DNA of 64,000 nucleotides, from positions 1 to 64,000 of the forward strand of contig NZ_NOXG01000006.1 of NCBI RefSeq assembly GCF_003207955.1, read 5' to 3'. The notes beneath the pieces are model-generated. The model had not been told where the DNA came from and made no database searches. It was given only the letters and a program-made list of their open reading frames with translations. Shown here in pieces: positions 44,332-53,577 of this stretch (the first letter of the stretch is position 1; each line of letters opens with the position of its first letter). The position numbers and the translations under genes were made by a program. This stretch comes from Novacetimonas pomaceti. GTDB taxonomy: Bacteria; Pseudomonadota; Alphaproteobacteria; Acetobacterales; Acetobacteraceae.

Positions 44332-45273
44332 TCAGGGCAGGCGGGCAAGGTGGCGCGTCAGCAGGTCGTAAAACCCGTCCGCGTTCGCATCGTGCATGAA
44401 CAGGGCGTTGGCGGGCCTGTCCGTCGTATCCCACCAGTCCACCACGGACATGCCGCGCGTCAGCGGGTCATGTAGCGAGATCGAGACGTTGACCTGCCGC
44501 CCGGCGAACAGGTCCGGCTGCAGCAGCCATGCAATGGTGCACGGGTCATGCAGGGGCGCGCCTGCCCACCCGTATTTGTTCAGGTCAAAGCGTCCCGATG
44601 CCTCCAGCATGGCGACAGCCGCCGATGCGCACCGGCCCGGCAGCGCACGTAGCCGCGCAAGGCGCGCGGGCGTCGTCAGGCACTGGTGCGTGACGTCGAG
44701 GGGCAGCAGCGTCAGGGCGATGCCGCTGCGCAGGACGATATCGGCGGCCTCGGGATCGGCGTAGAAGTTGAATTCGGCGCTTGGGGTGATGTTGCCCCCT
44801 TCGCACCGCGCGCCGCCCATCGCCACCACCCCGCGCAGGCGTGCAGCGATATCCGGCGCCTTTATCAGGGCCATCGCGAGGTTTGTCATGGGACCAAGCA
44901 TGACAAGGTGCAGGCTGTGTCGCGGGGCGTCACGGATGGCATCGATCAGGTAATCGACCCCGTGGCGGGGCTGGACCGGCATCGTGGGGGCCGGCAGGTC
45001 GGGGCCATCCATGCCCGTGACTCCATGGACGTGGCTGGCGCTGACGCGGGTATGTCCGATCGGGCGCGCGCATCCGGCATGGACGGGTATGTCCGTGCGT
45101 TGCGCCAGTTCAAGGATCATGCATGCGTTCCGCGCGGTCTGTTCAACCGTCACGTTGCCCGCGACGGTGACCAGGGCCTCCACCTTCAGCCTGTCGGACG
45201 CCAGCGCCAGCATGATGGCGATCGCGTCATCCACGCCGGGGTCGGTATCGATGATGATCCTGTGCGCTGTCAT
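44332..45273 (-). CDS. Inosine-uridine-preferring nucleoside hydrolase
   Basis: About 313 residues. The N-terminal calcium-binding aspartate cluster DTDPGVDDA is diagnostic, with VAMGG and the NFYADPEAAD segment later. It cleaves ribonucleosides to base and ribose for salvage. Start 45273 chosen over 45306. Convergent with fRMsr. Confidence 0.92.
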   Translation of the reverse strand: MTAHRIIIDTDPGVDDAIAIMLALASDRLKVEALVTVAGNVTVEQTARNACMILELAQRTDIPVHAGCARPIGHTRVSASHVHGVTGMDGPDLPAPTMPVQPRHGVDYLIDAIRDAPRHSLHLVMLGPMTNLAMALIKAPDIAARLRGVVAMGGARCEGGNITPSAEFNFYADPEAADIVLRSGIALTLLPLDVTHQCLTTPARLARLRALPGRCASAAVAMLEASGRFDLNKYGWAGAPLHDPCTIAWLLQPDLFAGRQVNVSISLHDPLTRGMSVVDWWDTTDRPANALFMHDANADGFYDLLTRHLARLP

Positions 45274-45496
45274 GTGGTCCGCGTGCCTCGTAACTACTGT
45301 AATCACACTATGACATATTTATTGCAGGCGCCAGAAATGACGTTATCCAGACATGCTGGTTCATGTCGAAATATACATGTTACAATTCGTAGAACAGATG
45401 CCGTATTCTGACGGGTGGTATTTCATATAACCGTAAATGTAAGGCGCATGACATGACGCTGATTACATCATTTTAATATTCAGGACTCAGTCAGAA

Positions 45497-45997
45497 ATGA
45501 TGAAGAAAATGCTTCTTGCCGCTGCCGTCATGACCGGTCTCGCCGGAACTGCGGGTCACGCGGCGCTGGCGCACGATGCTCCCCCGCCGGGCGAAGGGTG
45601 CGGTGGGGGCGGGGGCGGTCACCACCATGGCCCGCATATCCTGTCGCTGCGCGGGATTACCCTGACCGCCGCCCAGCACAAGAAACTGGCGGCGCTGATG
45701 CATGGCCCGCATCCTGATTTCCATGCCGACATGGAACAGGAACACACCCTGCGCACGCAGCTGCGCACCGTGCTGTCCACCCCCGGCACGGTCGATCAGG
45801 CCAGCCTGACCTCGATCGAGCAGCAGCTGGATGCCCTGCGCCAGAAGCGCGAGGCACGGCGTCTGGAGATGGAAGTCAAGATCCACGATATCCTGACACC
45901 GGAACAGCTGGCGCAGATCAAGGACCGTCAGGACAAGATCGATGCCCTGCATGAACAGCTCCATGCCCTGATGGCGCCCCCCGCGCCGCAGAAATAA
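45497..45997 (+). CDS. Spy/CpxP-like periplasmic protein with Gly/His-rich N-terminus
   Basis: 166 residues: signal peptide (KKMLLAAAVMTGLAGTAGHA), a short segment rich in Gly and His with one Cys (GCGGGGGGHHHGPH), then the all-helical Spy fold with the LTxxQ-type motif (LTAAQHKKLAALM) and a second one (LTPEQLAQIKD). Spy proteins are ATP-independent chaperones or metal-stress sensors in the periplasm. The His/Cys stretch suggests metal binding. A strong terminator follows. Confidence 0.82.
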   Translation: MMKKMLLAAAVMTGLAGTAGHAALAHDAPPPGEGCGGGGGGHHHGPHILSLRGITLTAAQHKKLAALMHGPHPDFHADMEQEHTLRTQLRTVLSTPGTVDQASLTSIEQQLDALRQKREARRLEMEVKIHDILTPEQLAQIKDRQDKIDALHEQLHALMAPPAPQK

Positions 45998-46050
45998 CCA
46001 TCTCCCAGCATCGGGAAACGGGCCGCAGGGTTCCGCTTCCCACCTGACAG

Positions 46051-46087
46051 TGGCGCCGGTTGTCCCCAACCGGCGCCATTTCTGTTT
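46051..46087 (+). terminator. Intrinsic terminator of the Spy-like gene
   Basis: TGGCGCCGGTTG and CAACCGGCGCCA are perfect 12-bp arms around TCCC, followed by TTTCTGTTT. Located 54 bases after the stop codon. Confidence 0.9.
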
Positions 46088-46575
46088 GCTGGCCCTGCGT
46101 CCGGCCATGGATGATGATCCCGCCATTCATCCCATAGGCCACGCCGACAGGGAGTGGAGGCAGGAAGGGCACCCCGAAGGGATGGCAGGCGCTGTATTCT
46201 ACCGTCTGGAATAAGGCAGCGGCCCGATCAGGAACATCTCGGCCGAAGGTCGGCCACCTGTTCGGGGGCGGACCGCGAAGGGCGGTTCATGCCCGGCAAT
46301 GCCCCGAAAGCCATTCAGGGGCACGGTTGGGTCGATATTCATGATATTATCGAACATGACACATAAATCCGTTTGCTGATGTGCTTTGCAGGCCGTGACA
46401 GGACAAAGGGCCTGATCGGGATGCGCAAATATGGTGGCGTACGCGCCAGCACCACCGCATGGTCCGCAGGCGTGCGCTCCATTGCAGTGGTGCTGATGGA
46501 AGTCAGGACGGGAGTCCCGCTCGCCCCGAAAGGGGCCCCGCGCCCGCAGGTCACGGGCGCGGGGGACAGGGATGC
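46088..46575. other. Intergenic stretch, no gene recognised
   Basis: About 490 bases between the Spy terminator and the stop of the SDR gene. Frames up to 143 codons exist on both strands, but they lack recognisable domains and overlap one another. Nothing else was seen. Confidence 0.5.
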
Positions 46576-47349
46576 CTATTTGGTGGTGTAGCCACCGTTG
46601 ACGAGGATGGTCTGCCCGGTCATCCACCATCCTTCGGACACCAGGAAGCGGACATGCGGTGCAATATCCTCGATATCGGTCAGGCCGGTCCTGCTGAACG
46701 CGGACAGGGCGGCGGCTGTCTTGTGATAGGCGACGGCCTCTTTCGATTCCTGTCCATAGAAAAACGGCGTGTCCATGGGGCCGGGGCCAATGGCATTGAC
46801 CGAAATGCCGCGTGCCCCGTACTCCTTTGACGCCGCGCGGGTGAAATGTTCCACCGCCGCCTTCGACCCGGCATAGGTGGAATAAAACGGCGTATAGGCC
46901 CCCAGCAGCGAGGTGACGAGCGTCAGCAGCTTGCCATTGTCATTGAGGTGGATGCCCGCTTCCTTGATGAAGAAATAGGCTGCCTTGGTATTGACCGCGA
47001 ACATTTCGTCGAATTCGGCTTCGCTGGTCTCGCTGATGGGTTTTTTCAGGACCTTGCCCACCGTGTTGATGGCGATGTCGGGGCGTCCGATGGCATTGAC
47101 CGCATCCGAAAACAGTTTTGCAGTGGCGGCGGCCGTGGTCAGGTCAGCCTGAAACGCCACGGCCTGCACGCCCACAGCCTTGAGGTCGCTGAGCGTCCTG
47201 TCGGCTTCGGCCTTGGTGGAGGCACTGTTGTAATGGATGGCGATGGCCTTTGCGCCATGCGCCGCCAGATCACGCGCGATCAGTCCGCCCAGGTTCTTGG
47301 CGCCCCCCGCGATCAGGACGGTTTTTCCGTGAATGCGGTGGTTGGCCAT
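46576..47349 (-). CDS. SDR-family oxidoreductase
   Basis: About 257 residues. NAD(P)-binding start TVLIAGGAKNLGGLIA, catalytic Tyr-Lys in YAGSKAA (YxxxK) and Ser in the TSLLGAYTP region; NAIGPGPMDT follows. A GG-A-K-N-x-G variant of the TGxxxGxG motif is used. Substrate unknown. Start 47349 is better spaced from AAAGG than 47364. Divergent from a LysR gene, the classic arrangement for a regulated oxidoreductase. Confidence 0.9.
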   Translation of the reverse strand: MANHRIHGKTVLIAGGAKNLGGLIARDLAAHGAKAIAIHYNSASTKAEADRTLSDLKAVGVQAVAFQADLTTAAATAKLFSDAVNAIGRPDIAINTVGKVLKKPISETSEAEFDEMFAVNTKAAYFFIKEAGIHLNDNGKLLTLVTSLLGAYTPFYSTYAGSKAAVEHFTRAASKEYGARGISVNAIGPGPMDTPFFYGQESKEAVAYHKTAAALSAFSRTGLTDIEDIAPHVRFLVSEGWWMTGQTILVNGGYTTK

Positions 47350-47409
47350 GATGGTGCCTTTCATTCGTTTCCGATGCTGACCCGCTGGTGACGGATGTCA
47401 TGAACGAAA

Positions 47410-47461
47410 GATATCATTTGCGATATCCACATAAAGGAGCCTTTTCCGACAACATATGTCG
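47410..47461. promoter_or_regulatory. Palindromes in the SDR/LysR divergent promoter
   Basis: GATATC is repeated at 47410-47415 and 47422-47427 with six bases between; CGACA/TGTCG arms are at 47447-47461. Both are reasonable LysR binding sites controlling the divergent SDR gene. Confidence 0.4.
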
Positions 47462-47509
47462 TAGATAACGAACAAATCGCCATGTCGGTGATCGGGAGGG
47501 ATAAAGGAA

Positions 47510-48421
47510 ATGGACCGGATCGACCTGTTCCGCGTTTTTGCCCGCGTGGTGGAGACGACAAGCTTCACCCGCGCGGCCGGGACGCTGAAGCTGCCGCGAT
47601 CGACGGTTTCCACCGCCATTCAGGAACTGGAGGGGCGGCTGGGTGTCCGCCTGCTGGCCCGCACGACCCGTTCCGTCACGCCCACGGCCGATGGCATGGC
47701 GTTCTATGAACATTGCCTGCGCCTGATCGCGGATGTGGAGGAGGCCGAAAACCTGTTCCGGCAGGACGCGAACACCCCGCGCGGCCTGCTGCGCGTCAAT
47801 CTGCCCGGCCGGATCGGCAGGTTGCTGGTGGCGCCCATGCTGCCGGAATTCCTGGACCGTTATCCGGGCATCGATATCGAGCTTGGCGTGACTGACAGGG
47901 CCGTCAACCTGGTGGAAGATGGCGTGGACTGTGTCCTGCGGATCGGCCCGCTGGAGGATTCCGGACTGATCGCGCGCGCGCTGGGCGAACTGCCGCTGGT
48001 CAATGTGGCCTCTCCCGCCTATCTGGCACGCCATGGCGTGCCGCGGGTGCCTGCCGACCTGACGCGGCACATGGCCGTCCGTTACGCGTCGCCCTCCACC
48101 GCGCGGGTCGAGGCATGGGAATGGATGGAAGGCGGCATGCCGCGCACACTGCCCATGTCCGGCCGCGTGACCGTCAACAGCGCCGAGGCGTTCATTGCCT
48201 GCTGTCTTGCCGGGCTGGGGCTGATACAGATTCCCGCCTATGACGTGGCTGACCTCCTGCGCCGTGGCGAACTGGTGGAGGTGCTGTCGCAGTGGTGCGC
48301 CCCGCCATTGCCCATGACGCTGCTCTATCCCCATCGCAGGCATCTTTCACGCAAGATGCAGGTTTTCGCCGACTGGCTGGAGGAGGTGTTGCGCGGATGC
48401 GTCCGGCCGCCGGCGGGATGA
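47510..48421 (+). CDS. LysR-family regulator of the divergent SDR gene
   Basis: 303 residues; helix-turn-helix (DLFRVFARVVETTSFTRAAGTLKLPRSTVSTAIQELE) and an effector domain of the CrgA/AaeR-like branch (LRVNLPGRIGRLLVAPMLPEFLDRYPGI). AAAGGAA precedes the start. Probable activator or repressor of the SDR gene. Confidence 0.92.
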   Translation: MDRIDLFRVFARVVETTSFTRAAGTLKLPRSTVSTAIQELEGRLGVRLLARTTRSVTPTADGMAFYEHCLRLIADVEEAENLFRQDANTPRGLLRVNLPGRIGRLLVAPMLPEFLDRYPGIDIELGVTDRAVNLVEDGVDCVLRIGPLEDSGLIARALGELPLVNVASPAYLARHGVPRVPADLTRHMAVRYASPSTARVEAWEWMEGGMPRTLPMSGRVTVNSAEAFIACCLAGLGLIQIPAYDVADLLRRGELVEVLSQWCAPPLPMTLLYPHRRHLSRKMQVFADWLEEVLRGCVRPPAG

Positions 48422-48437
48422 AGGCCAACGCGTGGTA

Positions 48438-49040
48438 TCATCCCGTCCGCCACAGGCGGGGCAGCGCGCCATCCCGGCCCTGCACCGGGTCGGTCGGGGG
48501 AAATGGCAGGCGATTCATGATCGTGATCGCAGCAGGCGGGATCGGGCCGCGCTGCAGGTCGAAATCCTGATCGGGGGGATAGGCCCCCACCACCAGGAAA
48601 TCATCGCTCGACCCCTCGTTCTTATGGCCGGTGCCGGCCGGCAGGACGACGACATCGCCCGCGCGTACCGTGACCAGACGGGCATCCGGGCCGCCAAGGC
48701 GCAGTTGCGCGGACCCTGTTGCTATTCCCAGAACCTCATGCGCGGTGCTGTGATAGTGGTGGAAATCGTAAACCCCCCATCGCCAGCGCGGGGGCCAGCC
48801 ATTGGCGGTAAACAGCGCCTCCATCCCCGATGCCGGGTCGCTGCCATGGGTGGGAAAGCCATTGCGGTAATGCAGGACCGGCAGGTGCGCATTGTTCGGA
48901 ACCCAGCCATTGGGCGGCAGCATGAAGGAATCGGGGCTGTTCCGGCTGGTGGCCCCGCGTGCCATGCGGACGCTGCTGCCACACAGCACCAGCCCCAGCA
49001 TGCCCAGAATTGCCTGGAACTGCCGACGTTGCAGGGTCAT
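48438..49040 (-). CDS. Cupin protein, YjlB family
   Basis: About 200 residues; start 49040 gives RRQFQAILGMLGLVLCG, an N-terminal signal-like segment. VPNNAHLPVLHYR near the start and the cupin His motif (FHHYHSTAHEVLG ... PAGTGH) match YjlB-type cupins. A metal site is likely; the reaction is unknown. Most YjlB proteins are cytosolic, so the leader is a little unusual. Confidence 0.82.
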   Translation of the reverse strand: MTLQRRQFQAILGMLGLVLCGSSVRMARGATSRNSPDSFMLPPNGWVPNNAHLPVLHYRNGFPTHGSDPASGMEALFTANGWPPRWRWGVYDFHHYHSTAHEVLGIATGSAQLRLGGPDARLVTVRAGDVVVLPAGTGHKNEGSSDDFLVVGAYPPDQDFDLQRGPIPPAAITIMNRLPFPPTDPVQGRDGALPRLWRTG

Positions 49041-49381
49041 TGTGACATTCCTTTCCGATGCAATGGGCCAAGTGCGATGGGCCGGGGCCGTTTCACGGGG
49101 GATATCCGGAGATATTCGGGGGATATTCCCTGCGGGGCGTTCATGGATATCGACGCCTGCCGGCGCGGGCGGTTGCATCAGGGGGAACCGTCAGCCCCCG
49201 CATGGCGTTTCCCCGACATGACGTTCCCCCCGGAACCCGGCCCTGACAAAGGATTTTTCCCGTTCATGGAACGAAAGGGAAGTTCCATCCCGCCTGTTCC
49301 CACGCATGCCCGCGCGGGACGTGGCGGAAATATCGGGGCCCTGCGTATCCCACAAAGACCGTAACATTGATGGAGATTGCG

Positions 49382-49930
49382 ATGACAGGCAGCAAGACGG
49401 CCGCGATGAAGGCAGGCGAGGCCCATGTGCGGACCTATCTCGGCACGCCGACGGACCTGAAACAGGATGCGGTAAGGAATATCGCCGCCGGGCTGAAGGA
49501 GACCCTGGCCGATGTTTTCGCCCTTTACATCAAGACGAAGAATTTTCACTGGCATATGAGTGGCCGCCATTTCCGCGACTATCACCTGCTGCTGGATGAA
49601 CAGGGCGACCAGATTTTTGCGATGACCGACCCTATGGCCGAACGCGCGCGCAAGATCGGGGGCACCACGCTGCATTCCATTGGCGAGATCAGCCGCCTGA
49701 CGAAGGTTGCGGACAATGACGCCGAATATGTGACGCCCGAAGACATGCTGGCCGAACTGCGGGAGGACAATCTGGCGCTGACTACCCGCATGCGGGCGGT
49801 TCATGCCCTGTGCGACGAAGGCAATGACGTCGCCACGGCCAGCCTGCTGGAAGTGTGGATTGACGAAACCGAACGCCGCACATGGTTCCTGTTCGAGGCG
49901 ACGCGTCCGGCATTTGGCAGCAATAGCTGA
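49382..49930 (+). CDS. Dps-family ferritin-like DNA-protection protein
   Basis: About 182 residues. The ferroxidase motifs at the dimer interface are present: NFHWHMSG and DEQGDQIF. Such proteins form 12-mers that oxidise and store iron and protect DNA from peroxide. Start 49382 (GGAG upstream); two other in-frame starts at 49367 and 49370 are less likely. Confidence 0.92.
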   Translation: MTGSKTAAMKAGEAHVRTYLGTPTDLKQDAVRNIAAGLKETLADVFALYIKTKNFHWHMSGRHFRDYHLLLDEQGDQIFAMTDPMAERARKIGGTTLHSIGEISRLTKVADNDAEYVTPEDMLAELREDNLALTTRMRAVHALCDEGNDVATASLLEVWIDETERRTWFLFEATRPAFGSNS

Positions 49931-50063
49931 TCCCTGCTCTCAGAATTCTCACGCCGATACCTGTCGTGGCCGGGGATAATTGCGTCTAGGATGGACACCT
50001 GTCGCGCCAGCCGTCGGGCCATGGATCCATCCCGATGCTGTCGCGAGGCGAGGGGAGGGATTC

Positions 50064-50627
50064 ATGACGGATGCGCGCTTACGGGGCGTTTCAGCCGGGA
50101 GCGAACGCCTTGGCATGGCCATGGCGCCATGCACGCTTGGCATGCTGGGGCTGGTGTCGGGGGAACGGGGGGTCGTGGCCATCATGATGGGCGATGACGC
50201 CGATACGCTGTCCCATGACCTGCGGGCCCGCTTTGCCGGTGTCGAACTGACGGACGATGACCCACAGGCCCGCCTGTATCTGGAGCGCGTCGGCGCGTAT
50301 GTCGATGCGATGGGCGACGGGGCCGCGCCCGTGCCCGATCTGCCACTCGACATGCGCGGCACCCCCTTTCAGCAGCGGGTCTGGGATATCCTGCGCACCA
50401 TTCCGCCAGGCAGCACCCTTACCTATGCCGATATTGCGCGGCGGCTTGACGCGCCACGGGCCGTGCGCGCGGTGGGGCGGGCATGCGGGGCCAATGCGCT
50501 GGCGATTGCCATCCCGTGCCATCGTGTCATACGCACCGACGGCACGCTGTCGGGATATCGCTGGGGCGTGGCGCGCAAGCAGGCGCTGCTGGAACGCGAG
50601 GCGGCCGGCATGAAGGAATGCGGCTGA
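50064..50627 (+). CDS. ogt: Methylated-DNA-[protein]-cysteine S-methyltransferase
   Basis: About 187 residues. The suicide cysteine sits in AIPCHRVI; the helix-turn-helix RAVGRACGANALA and the PFQQRVWDIL start of the active domain are clear. It repairs O6-alkylguanine in DNA. A strong GAGGGAGGG ribosome site selects start 50064. It is the short Ogt type without an Ada domain. Confidence 0.93.
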   Translation: MTDARLRGVSAGSERLGMAMAPCTLGMLGLVSGERGVVAIMMGDDADTLSHDLRARFAGVELTDDDPQARLYLERVGAYVDAMGDGAAPVPDLPLDMRGTPFQQRVWDILRTIPPGSTLTYADIARRLDAPRAVRAVGRACGANALAIAIPCHRVIRTDGTLSGYRWGVARKQALLEREAAGMKECG

Positions 50628-50717
50628 TTCGCGGACAGGGCTGATTGTCTTGTGGCGGTCTTTGCGGCATGAGGGACGCTGCTGGAAATCCATTCTTGTT
50701 CGTTGATAGGTCTTCAC

Positions 50718-51740
50718 ATGTCACAGTACACCCCCGTTGGTCTTGGGGACGGGAACGCACCCGTCAGGGCTCTGACCCATTCGGGGAACTTCCACCTTGA
50801 CGAGACACTGGGCTACGTCATCCTTCATTACGCACTGGCGCCCGGTGGCGACCTGCGCGGGCGCGTGCTGGGCGAAGGGACGCCGGACAGGCTCGGCTTC
50901 GAACGGACGCGTTCCCCCGAACGCATCCGGGAAGCGGACATCGTGTTTGACGTCGGCGGGGTCTATGACCCGGCAAAGGGACGTTACGACCACCACATGA
51001 AGGACAAGCCCCTGCGCGAGGACGGAACGCCCTTCAGCGCGGCGGGCCTGCTGTGGAAGGATTACGGCACCGCCGCGATCCGCAATATCCTTGGCACCCC
51101 GGTGGAGGACAGCGTGGCCGGGGCCATCTGGCAGGCCGTTGACCGGTCGATGGTCCTGCCGATCGACCAGGACGACAATGGCGTCGTGAAGCTGGAGAAA
51201 CTGTCGCTGGCGGATATCGTGTCGGCCTGCCGCCCGACATGGGACGCGGCCGAACTGTATGGCGCGCAGGAAGCCCGCGCGCGCGAGACGCTGGGTTTCG
51301 CGAACGCGGCGGCGGCGGTCGCATCGCATCTGGTGAACACGGTCGATCGCGTGCGCGCCAGCCTCAAGGCGACGGACCGGGTGCTCGCGGCTTATGAAGC
51401 GGCGCAGGACAAGCGCATTCTGGTGATGGATACGGGCATGCCCACCGAAAAGGTGATTTTCGAGCATGACCTGCCCGTCGTCTATGTGGTGTCGCCGGCG
51501 GGATCGGGCCGCTGGAACGTAAAGGCGGTCCCGCCCGTCCGTGGCGATTTCGGGCAGCGCGTTTCATTGCCCGAGGCATGGCGTGGACTGGAAGGCGAGG
51601 CCCTCGCCAATGTGTCGGGCGTGCCCGACGCCGTGTTTGCCCATCCCGCGCGGTTCATCTGTGGCGCGGGAAGCCGCGAAGGCGCGCTGAAAATGGCGTG
51701 TCTGGCGCTGGAGATCGATGAGTCCCTCAAGGGCGCGTAA
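50718..51740 (+). CDS. MYG1 (UPF0160) family metal-dependent hydrolase/exonuclease
   Basis: About 340 residues. Start 50718. Conserved family elements: HSGNFHLDETLG at the N-terminus, DVGGVYDPAKGRYDHHMK, GLLWKDYG, IDQDDNG, all DHH-like metal ligands. Eukaryotic MYG1 is a 3'-5' RNA exonuclease; the bacterial role is unclear. Single gene, convergent with the phosphohexomutase gene. Confidence 0.9.
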   Translation: MSQYTPVGLGDGNAPVRALTHSGNFHLDETLGYVILHYALAPGGDLRGRVLGEGTPDRLGFERTRSPERIREADIVFDVGGVYDPAKGRYDHHMKDKPLREDGTPFSAAGLLWKDYGTAAIRNILGTPVEDSVAGAIWQAVDRSMVLPIDQDDNGVVKLEKLSLADIVSACRPTWDAAELYGAQEARARETLGFANAAAAVASHLVNTVDRVRASLKATDRVLAAYEAAQDKRILVMDTGMPTEKVIFEHDLPVVYVVSPAGSGRWNVKAVPPVRGDFGQRVSLPEAWRGLEGEALANVSGVPDAVFAHPARFICGAGSREGALKMACLALEIDESLKGA

Positions 51741-51759
51741 CATCAGTCCCCGACCGGCC

Positions 51760-51801
51760 TGATCGCGCGGATCGGGGGATTGCCCCTGATCCGTGCGATC
51801 A
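51760..51801. terminator. Bidirectional hairpin between MYG1 and phosphohexomutase genes
   Basis: Nineteen-base arms (TGATCGCGCGGATCGGGGG and CCCCTGATCCGTGCGATCA) pair at 17 positions around ATTG. It lies between convergent stop codons, but there is no long T-run. Confidence 0.65.
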
Positions 51802-51857
51802 GGGGACTTCGCGACGCCAGCCCCCGTCAGCGCAGGGAACAGGCATCGCGCCAGCCA

Positions 51858-53348
51858 TTACGACGCGTCGCGCCAGGCGCCGACGGCCTCAATGCCGGTG
51901 GCAAGCAGGGAAGCGGCGCGTTCGGGACTGTCGGCCTCCACATACACCCGCAGTTCCGGGGCATTGCCGGACGGGCGCAGGTGAATGACCTCCCCGCTGT
52001 CGAATGTCATGCGCAGGCCATCGGTATGGTCCACGTGGGACAGGTTGCCGCAGGACTTCGTAAAGCCGAGCGCCGTGGCGCCCCGGGCCGGGTTTTCGGC
52101 AAGCTTCTCGATATGGGCCCTGCTTCGGGCCGTGGGCATTTCCACCAGGCGGTCGCTCAGCGTGAAACGCTGCGGCAGGGTGGCGACAAGGCCCGCGAGG
52201 TCCTTTCCTTCCCTGCGGGCCGCGACCAGCGCGCAGATCATCGGCAGGATGGAATCGCGCGTGGGCAGGGCCGCAAGTGTCCGCTCCCCACGCTTTACAT
52301 CACTGGCAAGCAGGAAGCCGCCATTGGCTTCATAACCGACGGAGGGCACGAATCCCGCATCCGCCGCCTCGGTCATGGCGGCGACGACGAAGGGGGAGCC
52401 GATGCGGGTGCGGCGGATATCCTTTGCAAAGCCGGATTTTTCCAGCGCGGTATTGCTGCTGACGGGGGTGGTGACGGCAGCCGCGTCAAGGAAACGCGCG
52501 GCCAGAATGCCCAGAACGTCCCCACGCAGCCAGTTTCCGGCCCGATCCGCCAGCAGGGGACGATCGGAATCCCCATCCGTTGTCACGATGGCGTCCAGCT
52601 TCCCGTCGGCCGCCCATTCACGCGCCAGCTTCGCATCCTCGGGGCGGACCGCCTCGGTATCGACGGGAATGAAGCTGTCCTTGCGGCCCAGCGGAACGGC
52701 TTTGCCGCCCAGCGCCTCGACGATTTCGACAAGGACGTCGCGTCCCACGGCGGAATGCTGATAGACGCCAAGCGTCAGGCCCGACAGGGCGTCCGCCCCG
52801 AAAAAATCGCGGTAACGCGCGACGAAATCGGGGACGACATCGGTCTTTTCCGGAAGCTCGACAGGCGCGGTGAGCGCGCCATCCGCATCGAACCATCCCT
52901 GTGGAAGTTCGACGTCCTGTTCGCGCATGGCGGCTTCATCGGTCTTGAGGAATTCCCCCCGCGCGCGGTTGAACTTGATCCCGTTCCGGTCGGCCGGGAT
53001 ATGGCTGCCCGTGACCATGAGCGAGGGAATACCCCGCGCAAAGGCGTGCAGGCACAGCGCGGGGGTCGGGACATAACCGCAGAAGACCGGCACCCCCTTC
53101 ATGTATTCGATGGCGGCGACGCAGGCCCGCAGGATGCGCGGCGTGCTGGGGCGCAGGTCACCCGCCACCGCGACCTGCGTGCCCGGCGCGAATTCCCCAA
53201 GCCCCGCCAGATGTCTGAGATAGCCCACCGTATAGGCGAAGCAGACGGAATCCTTCATTGCGGAAACAAGGCCGCGCGCACCGCTGGTGCCAAAGGCGAC
53301 ACCCGACTGCTCCATCCATTGGGCTATTTTCATGAGCGTTTCTTTCAT
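51858..53348 (-). CDS. Phosphomannomutase/phosphoglucomutase family protein
   Basis: 496 residues. The phosphoserine loop reads VTGSHIPADRNGIKF (usual TASHNP), the metal loop DGDSDRP, the sugar loop GYEANGG and the phosphate loop RPSGNAPELR. All four domains of the alpha-D-phosphohexomutase family are present. It interconverts hexose-1- and hexose-6-phosphates for polysaccharide precursors; mannose versus glucose preference is not decided. ATG 53333 is an alternative start. Confidence 0.9.
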   Translation of the reverse strand: MKETLMKIAQWMEQSGVAFGTSGARGLVSAMKDSVCFAYTVGYLRHLAGLGEFAPGTQVAVAGDLRPSTPRILRACVAAIEYMKGVPVFCGYVPTPALCLHAFARGIPSLMVTGSHIPADRNGIKFNRARGEFLKTDEAAMREQDVELPQGWFDADGALTAPVELPEKTDVVPDFVARYRDFFGADALSGLTLGVYQHSAVGRDVLVEIVEALGGKAVPLGRKDSFIPVDTEAVRPEDAKLAREWAADGKLDAIVTTDGDSDRPLLADRAGNWLRGDVLGILAARFLDAAAVTTPVSSNTALEKSGFAKDIRRTRIGSPFVVAAMTEAADAGFVPSVGYEANGGFLLASDVKRGERTLAALPTRDSILPMICALVAARREGKDLAGLVATLPQRFTLSDRLVEMPTARSRAHIEKLAENPARGATALGFTKSCGNLSHVDHTDGLRMTFDSGEVIHLRPSGNAPELRVYVEADSPERAASLLATGIEAVGAWRDAS

Positions 53349-53577
53349 CCTGCTTATGCCGTGCGGGGGATTTTATCACATCTTCCCACACGGCATATTT
53401 ATGAAAATCCATTTCATTCTATAAAGATGCACATGGTGATGACCCTTTGCGCGTGTTCCGATCCAGAGGAGCCGTTCTGTCCGTATCTCCTGAATTTCTA
53501 CCTGTCAGCCACAGCCCGTTCCAAGGATCGCGCACGAAACATCCTGCGGTCATAAGAACGTTTCCGGCGAAGGGTTT

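Noticed and set aside
46199..46630. A 143-codon minus-strand frame upstream of the SDR stop
   Set aside because: It overlaps the 3' end of the SDR gene, has no recognisable domain and competes with plus-strand frames of equal quality.
51780..53555. A 591-codon plus-strand frame opposite the phosphohexomutase gene
   Set aside because: It is a mirror of the real gene's codon bias, with no domain and no sensible start.
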